From the NCBI GenBank assembly GCA_025999455.1, contig AP024683.1, forward strand, positions 2,053,501-2,117,500: 64,000 nt of DNA, written 5' to 3'. Below, piece by piece: positions 37,139-46,206 of the stretch. The position numbers and the translations under genes were made by a program. This stretch comes from Geminicoccaceae bacterium (GTDB lineage: Bacteria; Pseudomonadota; Alphaproteobacteria; Geminicoccales; Geminicoccaceae). Position 1 is the first letter of the stretch. Each line of letters opens with the position of its first letter. Under the pieces are notes generated by a model. It had not been told where the DNA came from, did not search any database, and was given only the letters and a program-made list of their open reading frames with translations.

Positions 37139-37450
37139 ATGGCCAAGGGCTATTGGGTCGCGTTCGCGGACGTCCACGACCCGGAAGGCTACGAAGCCTA
37201 TCGCAGGGCGAACGCCGTGGCCTTCGCCGAGTACGGGGCGCGCTTTCTGGTCCGCGGCGGCCGGTTCGAGGCGCCCGAGGGGAAGCCCCGCTCGCGCATC
37301 GTCGTCCTCGAATTCCCGAGCTACGAGGCGGCACTCGCCTGCTACCACTCGCCCGAATACCAGGCGGCGATGGCGCTCCGGGCCGGCAAATCGACCATGG
37401 ATCTCGCCATCGTCGAAGGCTGGGACGGCCCCCAGCCGGGCGAGGGCTGA
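37139..37450 (+). CDS. DUF1330 domain protein
   Basis: A protein of 103 aa. ATG at 37139 behind GGAGGTGCACG; an upstream in-frame start at 37124 would overlap that site. It is a single ferredoxin-like alpha/beta barrel domain: [19 protein letters not shown] at the start, [21 protein letters not shown], then [20 protein letters not shown], the usual DUF1330 pattern. The family's function is unknown. It stands alone, 156 bp before the catabolic operon. Confidence 0.9.
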   Translation: MAKGYWVAFADVHDPEGYEAYRRANAVAFAEYGARFLVRGGRFEAPEGKPRSRIVVLEFPSYEAALACYHSPEYQAAMALRAGKSTMDLAIVEGWDGPQPGEG

Positions 37451-37606
37451 GCCGCGGGCGGCGTGACGGGCTTCGAAGCCGCGCCGTCCCGTCGGCGGGG
37501 CGAGCCGGGGGCCACGGGCGCGGGGCAGCCTCTCGGCCGGCGCGGCTGGTCGGACTCGGCCGCGGCCGATAGGCTCCGCACGCGCGTTCGGAACCGGGGA
37601 GGGGCG

Positions 37607-38506
37607 GTGGCACGAATCGGCTTCGTGGGGCTCGGGACCATGGGCGCACCCATGGCCGCAAATCTCGTCAAGGCGGGCCACGCGGTGCGCGGCTTCGACC
37701 GCGCGGAGGCGGCCCGAGCCGCGGCCGCGGCACGCGGCGTGCCGGTCGTGGACGACCCGGCCTCGGCGATCGAGGGGGCCGAAGCGGTCCTCACCATGCT
37801 GCCCGACACCCCCGACGTCGAGGCCGTGCTCCTCGGCCCCGAGGGCATCGCGCCGCATCTCGCCCCCGGCACGCTCGTCATCGACACGAGCTCGATCGCG
37901 CCCACCGCCGCCGAGCGGATCGCGGCCGAGCTCGCCGGGCGTGGGCTCTCCTTCCTCGACGCGCCGGTGACGGGCGGGCCGGGTGGGGCCGAGGCGGGCA
38001 CGCTCGGCATCATGGTGGGAGGTACGCCCGAGGCGTTCGAGCGCGCCCGACCGATCCTCGAGGCGATCGGCCGGCCACGTCGGATGGGTCCGCCGGGCGC
38101 CGGCCAGGCGACCAAGCTCTGCAACCAGATCGTCGTGGCCCAACATCTCGTGGCGGTGGCCGAAGCGATCACGCTCGCGCGCGGGCTCGGCCTCGACCCC
38201 GAGGCGGTCCTCGAGGTGCTCCTGGGTGGGGCGGCGCGCTCCTGGCTCATGGAGACCTTCGGCCGGCGGATGGCGCAGGGCGAACTCGCGCCGGCCTTCC
38301 GCATGGCGCTCATGCTCAAGGATCTGAGGCTCGCCCAAGAGGCGGCCTTCGCCCGGGGCGTGCCCCTGCCGGCGACCGCTCTGGCCTCGAGCTTGATGCT
38401 CGCCCAGCAGGCGGCCGGCGAGGTGGGGCTCGGCCATCACGCGGTGATCCGGGTCTTCGAACGGCTCACCGGCCGGGAGCCGGCGAGCGGTGCTCTGGAG
38501 GGGTGA
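37607..38506 (+). CDS. NAD(P)-dependent beta-hydroxyacid dehydrogenase, paralogue 1
   Basis: A protein of 299 aa from GTG 37607 (GGGGAGGGGCG upstream). It has [21 protein letters not shown] (cofactor loop), the substrate-loop [16 protein letters not shown] and the catalytic lysine in [11 protein letters not shown]. Relatives include 3-hydroxyisobutyrate, tartronate-semialdehyde and L-threonate dehydrogenases. It is the first gene of a run of eight genes ending at 45323, so it likely oxidises or reduces an intermediate of that pathway. The start of the next gene overlaps or abuts its stop. Confidence 0.9.
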   Translation: MARIGFVGLGTMGAPMAANLVKAGHAVRGFDRAEAARAAAAARGVPVVDDPASAIEGAEAVLTMLPDTPDVEAVLLGPEGIAPHLAPGTLVIDTSSIAPTAAERIAAELAGRGLSFLDAPVTGGPGGAEAGTLGIMVGGTPEAFERARPILEAIGRPRRMGPPGAGQATKLCNQIVVAQHLVAVAEAITLARGLGLDPEAVLEVLLGGAARSWLMETFGRRMAQGELAPAFRMALMLKDLRLAQEAAFARGVPLPATALASSLMLAQQAAGEVGLGHHAVIRVFERLTGREPASGALEG

Positions 38507-39390
38507 TGCAGGAGCGGCCGCGGCTCGGTTTCCTCGGCATCGGGATCATGGGCAAGGAGATGGTCCTCCGTCTCCTGGAGGCGGGCTTTCCGGTCACGGT
38601 CTGGAACCTCGAGCCCGAGCGACTGCCGCTCGTGACCGGGGCCGGGGCCGTGGCGGCCGAAAGTCCGGCGGCGGTCGCCGAAAGCTGCGAGCTCCTCTGC
38701 CAGTGCGTGTTGAACGCCGCCGCGGTCGAGAATTGCTGCTTCGGGCCCGAGGGTGTGGCGAAGGTCCCCGGCCGCGGCCGGCTCGTGATCGATTTTTCGA
38801 CCGTCAACCCGGACGACACGCGCCGGATCGCCGCCCGAATGGCCGAGGCCGGCTGGCGCTGGATCGACGCGCCCGTTTCGGGCGGCCCGGGCCCGGCGCG
38901 GGAAGGCAAGCTCACGATCATGGTGGGGGGCGATCCGGCCGACGTCGAACGGGCCAGGCCGGTGCTCGACGCCTTGGCCGCCAACCTCACCCATCTGGGC
39001 CCGCTCGGCATGGGCCAGACCGCCAAGATCGCCAACCAGGCGATCGTCGGCGTGGGCTACGTGCTGATGGCCGAGGTCCTCGCACTCGTCGAGGCGGCGG
39101 GGTTGGATCCGAAGGTCCTGCCCGGGGCGCTCGCCGGTGGGATGGCCGATTCGACGATCCTCCGGCGGATCTTCACCCAACAGGCGGCACGCGACTTCGA
39201 CCCGCCCAAGGGTTACGCCCGTCAGCTCGACAAGGACCTCTTGAACGTCCGCAAGTTCGCCCGTGCCCTCGGCCTCGAGCTGCCGATCGTGGAGGCCGTG
39301 GTCGAGCGCTACCACGCCTGGGCGCAGGCCAACCCGATGGCCGACGGGGCCAGCATCTCCCGGCTCTACGAGCGGCCGCGCGAGGATTGA
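38506..39390 (+). CDS. NAD(P)-dependent beta-hydroxyacid dehydrogenase, paralogue 2
   Basis: A protein of 294 aa. ATG at 38506 (a GTG at 38503 is also possible), with GGAGGGG at 38497-38503. It has [36 protein letters not shown] and the catalytic lysine in [13 protein letters not shown]. It is clearly a homologue of the preceding gene but far from identical, so the two are probably not redundant. Two different beta-hydroxyacid dehydrogenases side by side suggest oxidation at one carbon and reduction elsewhere, or epimerisation; that is inference. Confidence 0.9.
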   Translation: MQERPRLGFLGIGIMGKEMVLRLLEAGFPVTVWNLEPERLPLVTGAGAVAAESPAAVAESCELLCQCVLNAAAVENCCFGPEGVAKVPGRGRLVIDFSTVNPDDTRRIAARMAEAGWRWIDAPVSGGPGPAREGKLTIMVGGDPADVERARPVLDALAANLTHLGPLGMGQTAKIANQAIVGVGYVLMAEVLALVEAAGLDPKVLPGALAGGMADSTILRRIFTQQAARDFDPPKGYARQLDKDLLNVRKFARALGLELPIVEAVVERYHAWAQANPMADGASISRLYERPRED

Positions 39391-39441
39391 CGCCGCGGCG
39401 TGCGGCTGGCAGCCCTTGGGCCGAGACAAAGGGAGGCCAGC

Positions 39442-40437
39442 ATGCACAAGTTCACCGTCACGCTCGCTTCGGGTTGCGCGCTCGCGCTCGCCGCGGGCTT
39501 CGGCGCCGCTCCTTCGCGCGCCGAGCTCGTCATCCAGTTCGGCACGACGAGCCAGCCGGGCTCCGTCCAGGTCGCCTCGGCCGAAGAGTACGTGAAGCGG
39601 GTGAACGCGCGGCTTTCCGGCATCGCCCGCATGGAGCTCTACCATTCGAGCCAGCTCGGCTCGGACAAGGACATGCTGCAGAAGGTCAAGCTCGGCACGC
39701 TCGACATCTCGCAGCCCTCGACGATCACGTCCACGATCACGCCCGAGTTCGGCCTGTTCGACATGCCGTACCTGGTCAAGGACCGGGCCCACATGCGCTG
39801 CATCGCCAAGGAGATCGTCTGGCCGATCCTCGCCCCCAAGCTCGAGGAGAAAGGCTACAAGCTCCTGGGCGTATGGGAGAACGGTGTCCGCCAAGTCACC
39901 AACAACGTGCGTCCGATCGTGACCCCGGCCGATCTCCGGGGTCTCAAGATCCGCATCCCGCAGGGCGTGTGGCGCGCCAAGATGTTCGAGGCCTACGGGG
40001 CGGCACCCGTGCCGATGGGCTTCGCCGAACTCTTCGTGGCCTTGCAGACGGGGGTCGTCGACGGGCAGGAGAACCCGTACGTCAACATCGAGAGCGGCAA
40101 GTTCCAAGAGGTACAGAAATACCTCTCGGAGACCAACCACGTCTACACGCCGTCCTTCCCGATGACGAGCGTGCGCAAGTTCAAGAGCTACCCCGAGGCG
40201 GTCCAGAAAGCCCTGCTCGAAGAAGCCACGCCCGTCCAGGAATGGACCTACGAGCTCGCGGAGAAGGAGGACGGCGCCTCGCGTGATCGGCTGATCAAGG
40301 CCGGGATGCAGTTCAACAAGGCCGACCGCGACGCCTTCGTGGCCGCCTCGGGGCCGGTCTACGAGCTCTTCGCCAAGGAAGTGCCGGGCGGCAAGGAGCT
40401 GATCGACAAGGCGCTCGCGCTCGCCAAGGGCTGCTGA
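39442..40437 (+). CDS. TRAP transporter substrate-binding protein (DctP type)
   Basis: A protein of 331 aa, ATG at 39442 behind GGGAGG. The signal peptide spans residues 1-27 (ending PSRA-EL). The mature protein begins LVIQFGTTSQPGS and has the DctP signature region LRGLKIRIPQGVWRAKMFEAYGAAPVPM with the carboxylate-binding Arg, plus ALQTGVVDGQENP. It should bind an organic acid for the DctQ/DctM permease encoded next. The ligand is presumably a hydroxy- or branched-chain acid handled by the flanking enzymes. Confidence 0.94.
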   Translation: MHKFTVTLASGCALALAAGFGAAPSRAELVIQFGTTSQPGSVQVASAEEYVKRVNARLSGIARMELYHSSQLGSDKDMLQKVKLGTLDISQPSTITSTITPEFGLFDMPYLVKDRAHMRCIAKEIVWPILAPKLEEKGYKLLGVWENGVRQVTNNVRPIVTPADLRGLKIRIPQGVWRAKMFEAYGAAPVPMGFAELFVALQTGVVDGQENPYVNIESGKFQEVQKYLSETNHVYTPSFPMTSVRKFKSYPEAVQKALLEEATPVQEWTYELAEKEDGASRDRLIKAGMQFNKADRDAFVAASGPVYELFAKEVPGGKELIDKALALAKGC

Positions 40438-40453
40438 GACCGGGGCTCCACCG

Positions 40454-40981
40454 GTGCGGTCGGTCCGGCTGGTGCGCCGGGGGCTCGAGCTCGCCCTCGT
40501 TTCGACCGGGATCGTGCTGCTCTTCGCGATCGCGGTCCTGGTCGCGGTGGGCGTCGTCCTGCGCAAGCTCGGCGCGCCGATCGGCTGGTACGACGAGATC
40601 GCGGGCATGCTGCTCGCCTGGCTCACCTGGTACGGGGCGGCGCTCGCCGCCCTCGAGCGGGCGCATCTCGGCATGCCCGACCTCGTCGCCCTGGCGCCCC
40701 CGGCGCTGCGCGTTCCGCTCGTGCTGGTGCGCGCGGCCCTGGTGTGCGGGACGATGGCGCTCGTCGCCTGGTTCGGCTGGCAGATCGTCGCGATCCTGGG
40801 CGAGGAGAAGCTCGTGACCGTGCCCTGGCTCACGGTCGGCGTGGCGCAATCGGCGATCCCGATCGCAGCCGCCCTCTTCGTCCTCGCCGAACTCCTCACG
40901 CTGCCCGACCGGCTCGCCGAGGCGCGGGCGGGTGCCGCGGCCAAGGACCCCGAACGCATCCTGCTCGAGGCCGCCCGATGA
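40454..40981 (+). CDS. TRAP transporter small permease (DctQ type)
   Basis: A protein of 175 aa from GTG 40454. Four transmembrane helices: LALVSTGIVLLFAIAVLVA, then a re-entrant stretch around YDEIAGMLLAWLTWYGAALA (the DctQ hallmark E-x-x-x-x-L-x-x-W), PLVLVRAALVCGTMALVAW and SAIPIAAALFVLAELLTLP. It bridges the binding protein and the large permease. Its stop overlaps the ATG of the DctM gene (ATGA). Confidence 0.92.
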   Translation: MRSVRLVRRGLELALVSTGIVLLFAIAVLVAVGVVLRKLGAPIGWYDEIAGMLLAWLTWYGAALAALERAHLGMPDLVALAPPALRVPLVLVRAALVCGTMALVAWFGWQIVAILGEEKLVTVPWLTVGVAQSAIPIAAALFVLAELLTLPDRLAEARAGAAAKDPERILLEAAR

Positions 40982-42258
40982 GCGGTCTCGTCCTCCTCAT
41001 CTTCCTCGCGGTCCTGGTCGCCCTCGACGTGCCGATCGCCGTGGCGCTCGCGATCCTGGCGCTTTCCGCCTTCTGGGCCGCGCAGGGCTTCGATGCGCTG
41101 GTCACGAGTGCGGTCACCCTCTTCAGCGCCTCGACCAACTTCCCGCTCCTCGCCATCCCGCTCTTCATCCTGGCCGGCACGATCATGAACACGGCCGGGA
41201 TCACCCGCCGGCTCGTGGCGCTCGCTTCCGCCCTCGTGGGTTTCGTGCGCGGCGGGCTCGCGATGGTGAACGTCGCGGCTTCGCTCTTCTTCGCCGAGAT
41301 CTCGGGTTCGGCCGTGGCCGACGTCGCCGCCCTCGGCTCGGTGCTCATGCCGGCCATGGAGAAGCGCGGCTATCCCAAGGAGTTCGCCGCCGCCGTCACC
41401 TCGAGCTCGGCGAGCCTCGCGATCATCATCCCACCCAGCATCCCCATGATCCTCTACGCGGTCATGGCCGACGCCTCGGTGGTCCAACTGTTCGTGGCCG
41501 GGATCCTGCCGGGCCTTTTGGGTGGCGGGCTCATGATGGGCTTGTGCGCCCTCTACGCCCGCCGCCACGGCTTCCCGGTCGAGCAGGCCTTCGACCTCTG
41601 CCGGCTGTGGGCCGCGACCCGGGACGCCGGCTGGGCGCTCCTCCTCCCGGTCATCATCCTGGGCGGGATCTTCACCGGCACCGTGACCGCGACCGAAGCG
41701 GCCGGGCTCGCCGTGGTCGCGGCCCTCTTCGTGGGCGCGATCTATCGCGAGCTGTCGCTCCGCGCGATCCTGCTCGGCGCCCGCGACGGGGTCGTGCAGA
41801 CCGCGGTCGTCATGCTCTTGATCGCGACCTCCGCACTCTTGGGCGAATATCTGACCGAAGCCCGCATCCCCCAGACCCTCGCCGCCGCGATCACCGGCTT
41901 CACGAGCGATCCCTGGGTCGTCCTCGCGCTCTTGAACCTGCTCTTCCTCGTCCTCGGCTGCTTCCTCCACGGGGCGGCGGCGATCATCCTCGTCGTCCCG
42001 ATCGTCATGCCGATCGTCCGCGCGGTCGGCATCGACCCCGTCCATTTCGGGCTCGTCGTCACGCTCAACATCGCGATCGGCCAGCAGACCCCACCCGTGG
42101 CCTCGGTGCTCATGACCGCCTGCTCGATCGCCAAGGCCGACATCTGGGCGGTCACCCGCTGGAACCTCCCCTTCATAGGGGTGCTGCTGCTCGTGCTCTT
42201 GCTCGTCACCTACGTTCCGGCCATCCCGCTCGCGCTCGTCGAGCTGATCTATCGCTGA
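40978..42258 (+). CDS. TRAP transporter large permease (DctM type)
   Basis: A protein of 426 aa, ATG at 40978 overlapping the DctQ stop. It has about 12 helices with NFPLLAIPLFILAGTIMNTAGITRRL, SLFFAEISGSAVADVAALGSV and SASLAIIIPPSIPMILYAV, the conserved DctM/SiaM inner-core motifs that bind sodium, and GQQTPPVASVLMTAC late in the chain. It is the sodium-driven translocation subunit of the tripartite importer. Confidence 0.95.
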   Translation: MSGLVLLIFLAVLVALDVPIAVALAILALSAFWAAQGFDALVTSAVTLFSASTNFPLLAIPLFILAGTIMNTAGITRRLVALASALVGFVRGGLAMVNVAASLFFAEISGSAVADVAALGSVLMPAMEKRGYPKEFAAAVTSSSASLAIIIPPSIPMILYAVMADASVVQLFVAGILPGLLGGGLMMGLCALYARRHGFPVEQAFDLCRLWAATRDAGWALLLPVIILGGIFTGTVTATEAAGLAVVAALFVGAIYRELSLRAILLGARDGVVQTAVVMLLIATSALLGEYLTEARIPQTLAAAITGFTSDPWVVLALLNLLFLVLGCFLHGAAAIILVVPIVMPIVRAVGIDPVHFGLVVTLNIAIGQQTPPVASVLMTACSIAKADIWAVTRWNLPFIGVLLLVLLLVTYVPAIPLALVELIYR

Positions 42259-42267
42259 GGAGGCCGC

Positions 42268-43050
42268 ATGCCGGGCCGTGTGCACCTGGAGACCGTCGAG
42301 CCCGGGATCGCCCGGATCGTCCTCGACCAGCCGGAGCGGCTGAACGCCATCTCGCAGGCGATGTGGGACTCGCTCGGCGAGATCCTGCGCGCCCTCGACG
42401 CGGACGACAGCCTGCGCTGCGTGATCCTGACCGGGGCGGGCCCCAAAGCTTTCTCGGTCGGCGCCGACATCACCGAGTTCGAGGCGATCCGCTCGACGGT
42501 CGAGAAGGCCAAGGCCTATGCGAAGCGCACCCACGCCGCGCTCGGGGCGCTGCGGGCGATCCGCCACCCCGTGGTGGCGGCGATCGAGGGCCTCTGCGTG
42601 GGGGGCGGGCTCGAACTCGCCTGCAACGCCGATCTCAGGATCTGCGGCCAGGGCTCGCGCTTCGGCATCCCGATCAAGCGGTTGGGCCTCGTCGTCGCCT
42701 ACGGCGAGCTCGCGCCTCTGATCCAGCTCGTCGGCAAGTCGAACGCGCTCCGGATCCTGCTCGAGGGCGATCTCCTGGGTGCGGAGGAGGCGCTCCGGAT
42801 CGGGCTCGTCAACCGTGTCGTCGCGGACGGCGGGGTCATGGAGGAGGTCCTCGCGACCGCCCGGCGGATCGCCGAAGGTGCCCCGCTCGTCGCCCGCTGG
42901 CACAAGAAGTTCGCCAACCGGCTCATGGACCCACGGCCGCTCTCGCCCGAGGAGGAGGCCGAATCCTATCTGTGCTTCGGCACCGAAGATTTCCGGGAAG
43001 GTACCCGCGCCTTCCTCGAGAAGCGCAAGCCGGTCTTTTCGGGCCGCTGA
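42268..43050 (+). CDS. Enoyl-CoA hydratase/isomerase family protein
   Basis: A protein of 260 aa with ATG at 42268, nine bases after the DctM stop. Crotonase-fold features are LDQPERLNAISQAMWDSL, the oxyanion-hole strand KAFSVGADITEF, and GLCVGGGLELACNADLRI with its first catalytic-position Glu. At the second catalytic position the usual PE-x-G run is replaced by LGLVVAYGEL, so the exact chemistry (hydratase, isomerase or hydrolase) is uncertain. It probably acts on the CoA thioester made by the next gene's product. Confidence 0.9.
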   Translation: MPGRVHLETVEPGIARIVLDQPERLNAISQAMWDSLGEILRALDADDSLRCVILTGAGPKAFSVGADITEFEAIRSTVEKAKAYAKRTHAALGALRAIRHPVVAAIEGLCVGGGLELACNADLRICGQGSRFGIPIKRLGLVVAYGELAPLIQLVGKSNALRILLEGDLLGAEEALRIGLVNRVVADGGVMEEVLATARRIAEGAPLVARWHKKFANRLMDPRPLSPEEEAESYLCFGTEDFREGTRAFLEKRKPVFSGR

Positions 43051-43062
43051 GGGGAGGGGGCG

Positions 43063-44304
43063 TTGAGCCTGCTCGAAGGCATCCGGGTCGTCGACCTCAC
43101 CCACGTGATGGCGGGCCCGACCTGCACCCAGCTCCTGGCCGACCTCGGTGCCGAGGTTGTCAAGGTCGAGCGGCTGCCGGACGGCGACGACAGCCGCCGC
43201 TCCGTGCCGCCCACGCTGCGGGCCCCGGACGGTACGGAAGAATCGGCCGCCTTCTGCATGATGAACCGCGGCAAGTCGGGGCTCGCCCTCGACCTCAAGA
43301 CGGAAGGCGGCAAGCTCGTGCTCGGCCGGCTGCTCGACCGCGCCGACGTGCTCGTCGAGAACTACCGGGCCGGCACCCTCGACCGGCTCGGCTTCGGCTG
43401 GAAGCAGGTCCACGAGCGCTGGCCTTCGCTCGTCTATTGCTCGATCACGGGCTTCGGCCGGACCGGCCCCTACGCCCAGAAGGGCGGCTTCGACCTCGTC
43501 GCCCAAGCCATGTCCGGCATCATGAGCATCACCGGCACCGCGCGCGGCGAGCCGCCCGTGAAATGCGGCCCGCCCCTGACCGACATCGGCGCCGGCATGC
43601 TCGCGGCCGTGGGCATCCTCGCGGCCCTCGTCGAGCGGTCCCGCACGGGCCGCGGCCGGCTCGTCGAGACCTCGCTCTTCGAAGCGGGCATCGTCTTCAC
43701 CTATTGGCAATCGGCGATCGCGCTCGCGACCGGGACCGCCCCGGGTCCCCTGGGTTCCGCCCATCCGCTCTCGGCACCCTACGAGGCCTTCCCCACCGCC
43801 GACGGACGCTGGATCGTCGTGGGCGGGGCGAACCAGGCGAACTGGAAGCGGCTCTGCGCCATCCTCGGGGCGCCGGAACTCGCCGAGGATCCGCGCTTCG
43901 CCACGAACGCCCAGCGGATGGCCCATCTGGGCGAACTTCGGGCGATCCTCTCCGACCTCTTCCGCCGGCGCGAGGCGGCCCACTGGCTCGCCCGGCTCGA
44001 CGAGGCCGGGGTGCCGGCCGGGCCGGTCAACGACATCGTCGAAATGCTCGCCGACCCGCAGACCCGGGCGCGCAACATGGTCGTCGAGGTCGAGCATGCG
44101 AGCCTCGGCCGGGTCCGCGCGCTGGGTTGCCCGATCAAGGTCGAAGGGGCGCCGACCGGTCCGCGCAAGGGCCCGCCGCGGCTCGGTGAGGACACGGTCG
44201 CGATCCTCGAGGCGTGCGGGTTCGGGGCGGGCGAGATCGAGGCTCTGTTCGCCGAAGGGGCGGTCGCGGCACCGGACCGGCCGGGCCCGGGAGCCGGGCG
44301 GTGA
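43063..44304 (+). CDS. CaiB/BaiF family CoA-transferase (type III)
   Basis: A protein of 413 aa from TTG 43063 with GGGGAGGGGG just upstream. N-terminal GIRVVDLTHVMAGPTCTQLLADLGAEVVK... is the family opening, then CSITGFGRTGPYAQK. The catalytic Asp lies in GGFDLVAQAMSGIMSITG. It moves CoA between carboxylic acids, so it likely activates the acid imported by the TRAP system. Its stop overlaps the GTG of the PdxA2-like gene, so the two are coupled. Confidence 0.93.
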   Translation: MSLLEGIRVVDLTHVMAGPTCTQLLADLGAEVVKVERLPDGDDSRRSVPPTLRAPDGTEESAAFCMMNRGKSGLALDLKTEGGKLVLGRLLDRADVLVENYRAGTLDRLGFGWKQVHERWPSLVYCSITGFGRTGPYAQKGGFDLVAQAMSGIMSITGTARGEPPVKCGPPLTDIGAGMLAAVGILAALVERSRTGRGRLVETSLFEAGIVFTYWQSAIALATGTAPGPLGSAHPLSAPYEAFPTADGRWIVVGGANQANWKRLCAILGAPELAEDPRFATNAQRMAHLGELRAILSDLFRRREAAHWLARLDEAGVPAGPVNDIVEMLADPQTRARNMVVEVEHASLGRVRALGCPIKVEGAPTGPRKGPPRLGEDTVAILEACGFGAGEIEALFAEGAVAAPDRPGPGAGR

Positions 44305-45323
44305 CGGCCCCCCGCCTGGCGCTCGTCATGGGCGATGCGGCCGGCATCGGCCCCGAACTCTTCGTGCGGCTCCTCGCAGAGCCCGCGCTGCGCGAGCGGG
44401 CGGCGGTCCTCGGGATCGGCGACGCGCGGATCCTGGCGCGCGGGATCGAACAGGCCGGGCTCGCCCCCGAGCTCGCGATCGAGCCCGACCGCGAGGCGGC
44501 GCTCGCCCGGCTCGCCCCCGGCCGACCGGTCTTCTGGGACCGGGGCGATTGCGATCCGGCCGCATGCCCGCCGGCTCGGGTCTCGCCTGCCGCGGGGGCG
44601 GCGGCCCTCGCCGGCTACCGCGCCGCCCTCGACCTCGCTCGTGAGGGAAGGGTCGACGCGATCACCTTCACGCCCTTCAACAAGCAGGCGATCCGGCTCG
44701 TCCACCCGGCTTACGAGGACGAGGTCGTCGAGGCGGTCGAACATCTCGGGATCGGCTCACCCTGCGCCGAGTTCAACGTCGTCGACGCCTTCTGGAACGC
44801 GCGCGTCACCTCGCACGTGCCGCTCAAGGAGGTGGCGGGGCTGCTCACGGTCGAGCGGATCGTCGAGCGGATCGCCATGACCCGCGACGCGCTTCTGGCG
44901 GCCGGCAAGGCCGAGCCCAAGATCGCGGTCGCGGCCTTGAACCCGCACGCCGGGGAAGGTGGCGCCTTCGGCCGCGAGGAGATCGAGGTGATCGGCCCGG
45001 CGGTCGAACGCGCCCGGGCCCTGGGCCTGCCCGCCGACGGCCCGTTCCCGGCCGACACGGTCTTCCTGCGCGCCCTGTCCGGGGCCTTCGATGCGGTCGT
45101 GACGATGTATCACGACCAGGGCCAGATCGCGATCAAGCTCCTGGGCTTCGAGAGCGGGGTCACCGTGCTCTGGGGCCTGCCGGTGCCCGTGACGACCCCG
45201 GCGCACGGCACGGCCTTCGACATCGTCGGCACGCGCCGGGCGAAGCTCGGCCCGAGCCTCGCGGCCGTGCGGATCGCGCTCGCCATGGCCGGCGCGCGTT
45301 TTCCCGGGCGCTCAGAGCCCTAG
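44301..45323 (+). CDS. pdxA2: PdxA2-like 4-phospho-hydroxyacid dehydrogenase
   Basis: A protein of 340 aa, GTG 44301 overlapping the previous stop. It is a PdxA-family metal-dependent oxidative decarboxylase: LALVMGDAAGIGPELFVRLL, metal-site His in RVTSHVPLKEVAGLLT, MYHDQGQIAIKLLGFESG, and WGLPVPVTTPAHGTAFDIVG. True PdxA makes the PLP precursor. PdxA2/DtnA-type enzymes act on 4-phospho-threonate or -erythronate in catabolism. Position at the end of a transport and CoA-ester operon favours the catabolic type. The DUF1537 kinase normally paired with PdxA2 is absent. Confidence 0.82.
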   Translation: MTAPRLALVMGDAAGIGPELFVRLLAEPALRERAAVLGIGDARILARGIEQAGLAPELAIEPDREAALARLAPGRPVFWDRGDCDPAACPPARVSPAAGAAALAGYRAALDLAREGRVDAITFTPFNKQAIRLVHPAYEDEVVEAVEHLGIGSPCAEFNVVDAFWNARVTSHVPLKEVAGLLTVERIVERIAMTRDALLAAGKAEPKIAVAALNPHAGEGGAFGREEIEVIGPAVERARALGLPADGPFPADTVFLRALSGAFDAVVTMYHDQGQIAIKLLGFESGVTVLWGLPVPVTTPAHGTAFDIVGTRRAKLGPSLAAVRIALAMAGARFPGRSEP

Positions 45324-46064
45324 CGGCGCCACCCCGGCGAGGAGCCGGGCCCGCAGCGAGGGTTCGGGGCGCGGGCCGAGGGGGTCGGGCCGCGCGGGCG
45401 GGTCGGCGGCGGCCGGGTTCGTCGCGATCGGGGCGTTTTCGCGGGCCGGCTCGGGGGTCGGCTGCCGCGCCGTCGGATCGGGCGCCGTCGGAGCTTCGGC
45501 GTCGGTTGCCGGGGCCGGCTCGCGGCGGGGCTCGGGTCTTTCTTGCCGCGCGGGGCTCTCGGGCCGTGGGTCGCGCGCTTCGGCCTTCTGCCGGTCGAGG
45601 CGGAGCTTGGCGGCGAGCCATTCGAGCCGTTCCGGGCCGAGGCCGGGCCGGTCGAGCGGGGTGGGGCGCAGCCGGACGAGCTCGGCCAGATCGCGCTCGG
45701 CCATCTGGCGGTCCTTCTCGAGCCGGGTGCGGTAGCGGCAGAGGAGCGAGAGGGTGCGGGCGGCCTCGGGGTTCCGGCCGTCGAGGAGCTCGGCGAGGAG
45801 CCGGTCCTCGAGGGCGGCCGTCGTCCCCTGCCGCCAGAGGGTGGTCACGATCGCGTCGACGGCGGTGCGTTCGGCTTCGTCGAAGGGGGAGAGCCGGGCG
45901 TGCCAGGCGTGGCGCAGCCGCTCGAGGGCGGCGCGGCGGTCGGGCTCGAGCCGGTCGACGAGGAAGGCGAGCGCCGGGCTGGGTGGGGTTTCGGTGGTGG
46001 CGTAGAGGGCGGCGCGGGCGTCGATGCGGTCGGCGAGCGCGCGGGCGAGGGGGTGGGCGGGCAT
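45312..46064 (-). CDS. Hypothetical protein with Pro/Ala-rich tail
   Basis: A protein of 250 aa from ATG 46064 (CGGAG upstream). The N-terminal two thirds are helical (RAALERLRHAWHARLSPFDE, AVDAIVTTLWRQGTTAALED, RTLSLLCRYRTRLEKDRQMA), resembling a family of uncharacterised proteins common in this group of bacteria. The last 90 residues are low-complexity Pro/Ala/Arg/Glu. The function is unknown. It converges with the PdxA2-like gene, overlapping by 12 bp, and is divergent from the DUF362 gene. Confidence 0.6.
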   Translation of the reverse strand: MPAHPLARALADRIDARAALYATTETPPSPALAFLVDRLEPDRRAALERLRHAWHARLSPFDEAERTAVDAIVTTLWRQGTTAALEDRLLAELLDGRNPEAARTLSLLCRYRTRLEKDRQMAERDLAELVRLRPTPLDRPGLGPERLEWLAAKLRLDRQKAEARDPRPESPARQERPEPRREPAPATDAEAPTAPDPTARQPTPEPARENAPIATNPAAADPPARPDPLGPRPEPSLRARLLAGVAPLGL

Positions 46065-46206
46065 GGCGGCTCCGCGTTTTCCTGTCTGCCCTCCATCCTA
46101 CAGATAGGACGAAAAACCGTCAACCCCGGCGAGCGCGGACGAGGCTCGACAGCCGAACCGGGAGGGGCGATGCTCTCGGCTTCGAAGACGGCTCCCGAGA
46201 CCAGCC

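Noticed and set aside
38437-44097. A 1,886-codon open frame on the minus strand
   Set aside because: It is antisense to seven clear genes of the TRAP/CoA operon, is mostly Arg/Asp/Glu/His repeats, and arises because stops are rare opposite GC-rich codons.
44301-45323. Calling this gene the biosynthetic pdxA because pdxH and pdxY are in the window
   Set aside because: It is 30 kb away and sits at the end of a transport and CoA-ester catabolic operon; a PdxA2-type catabolic role fits better, although sequence alone does not prove it.
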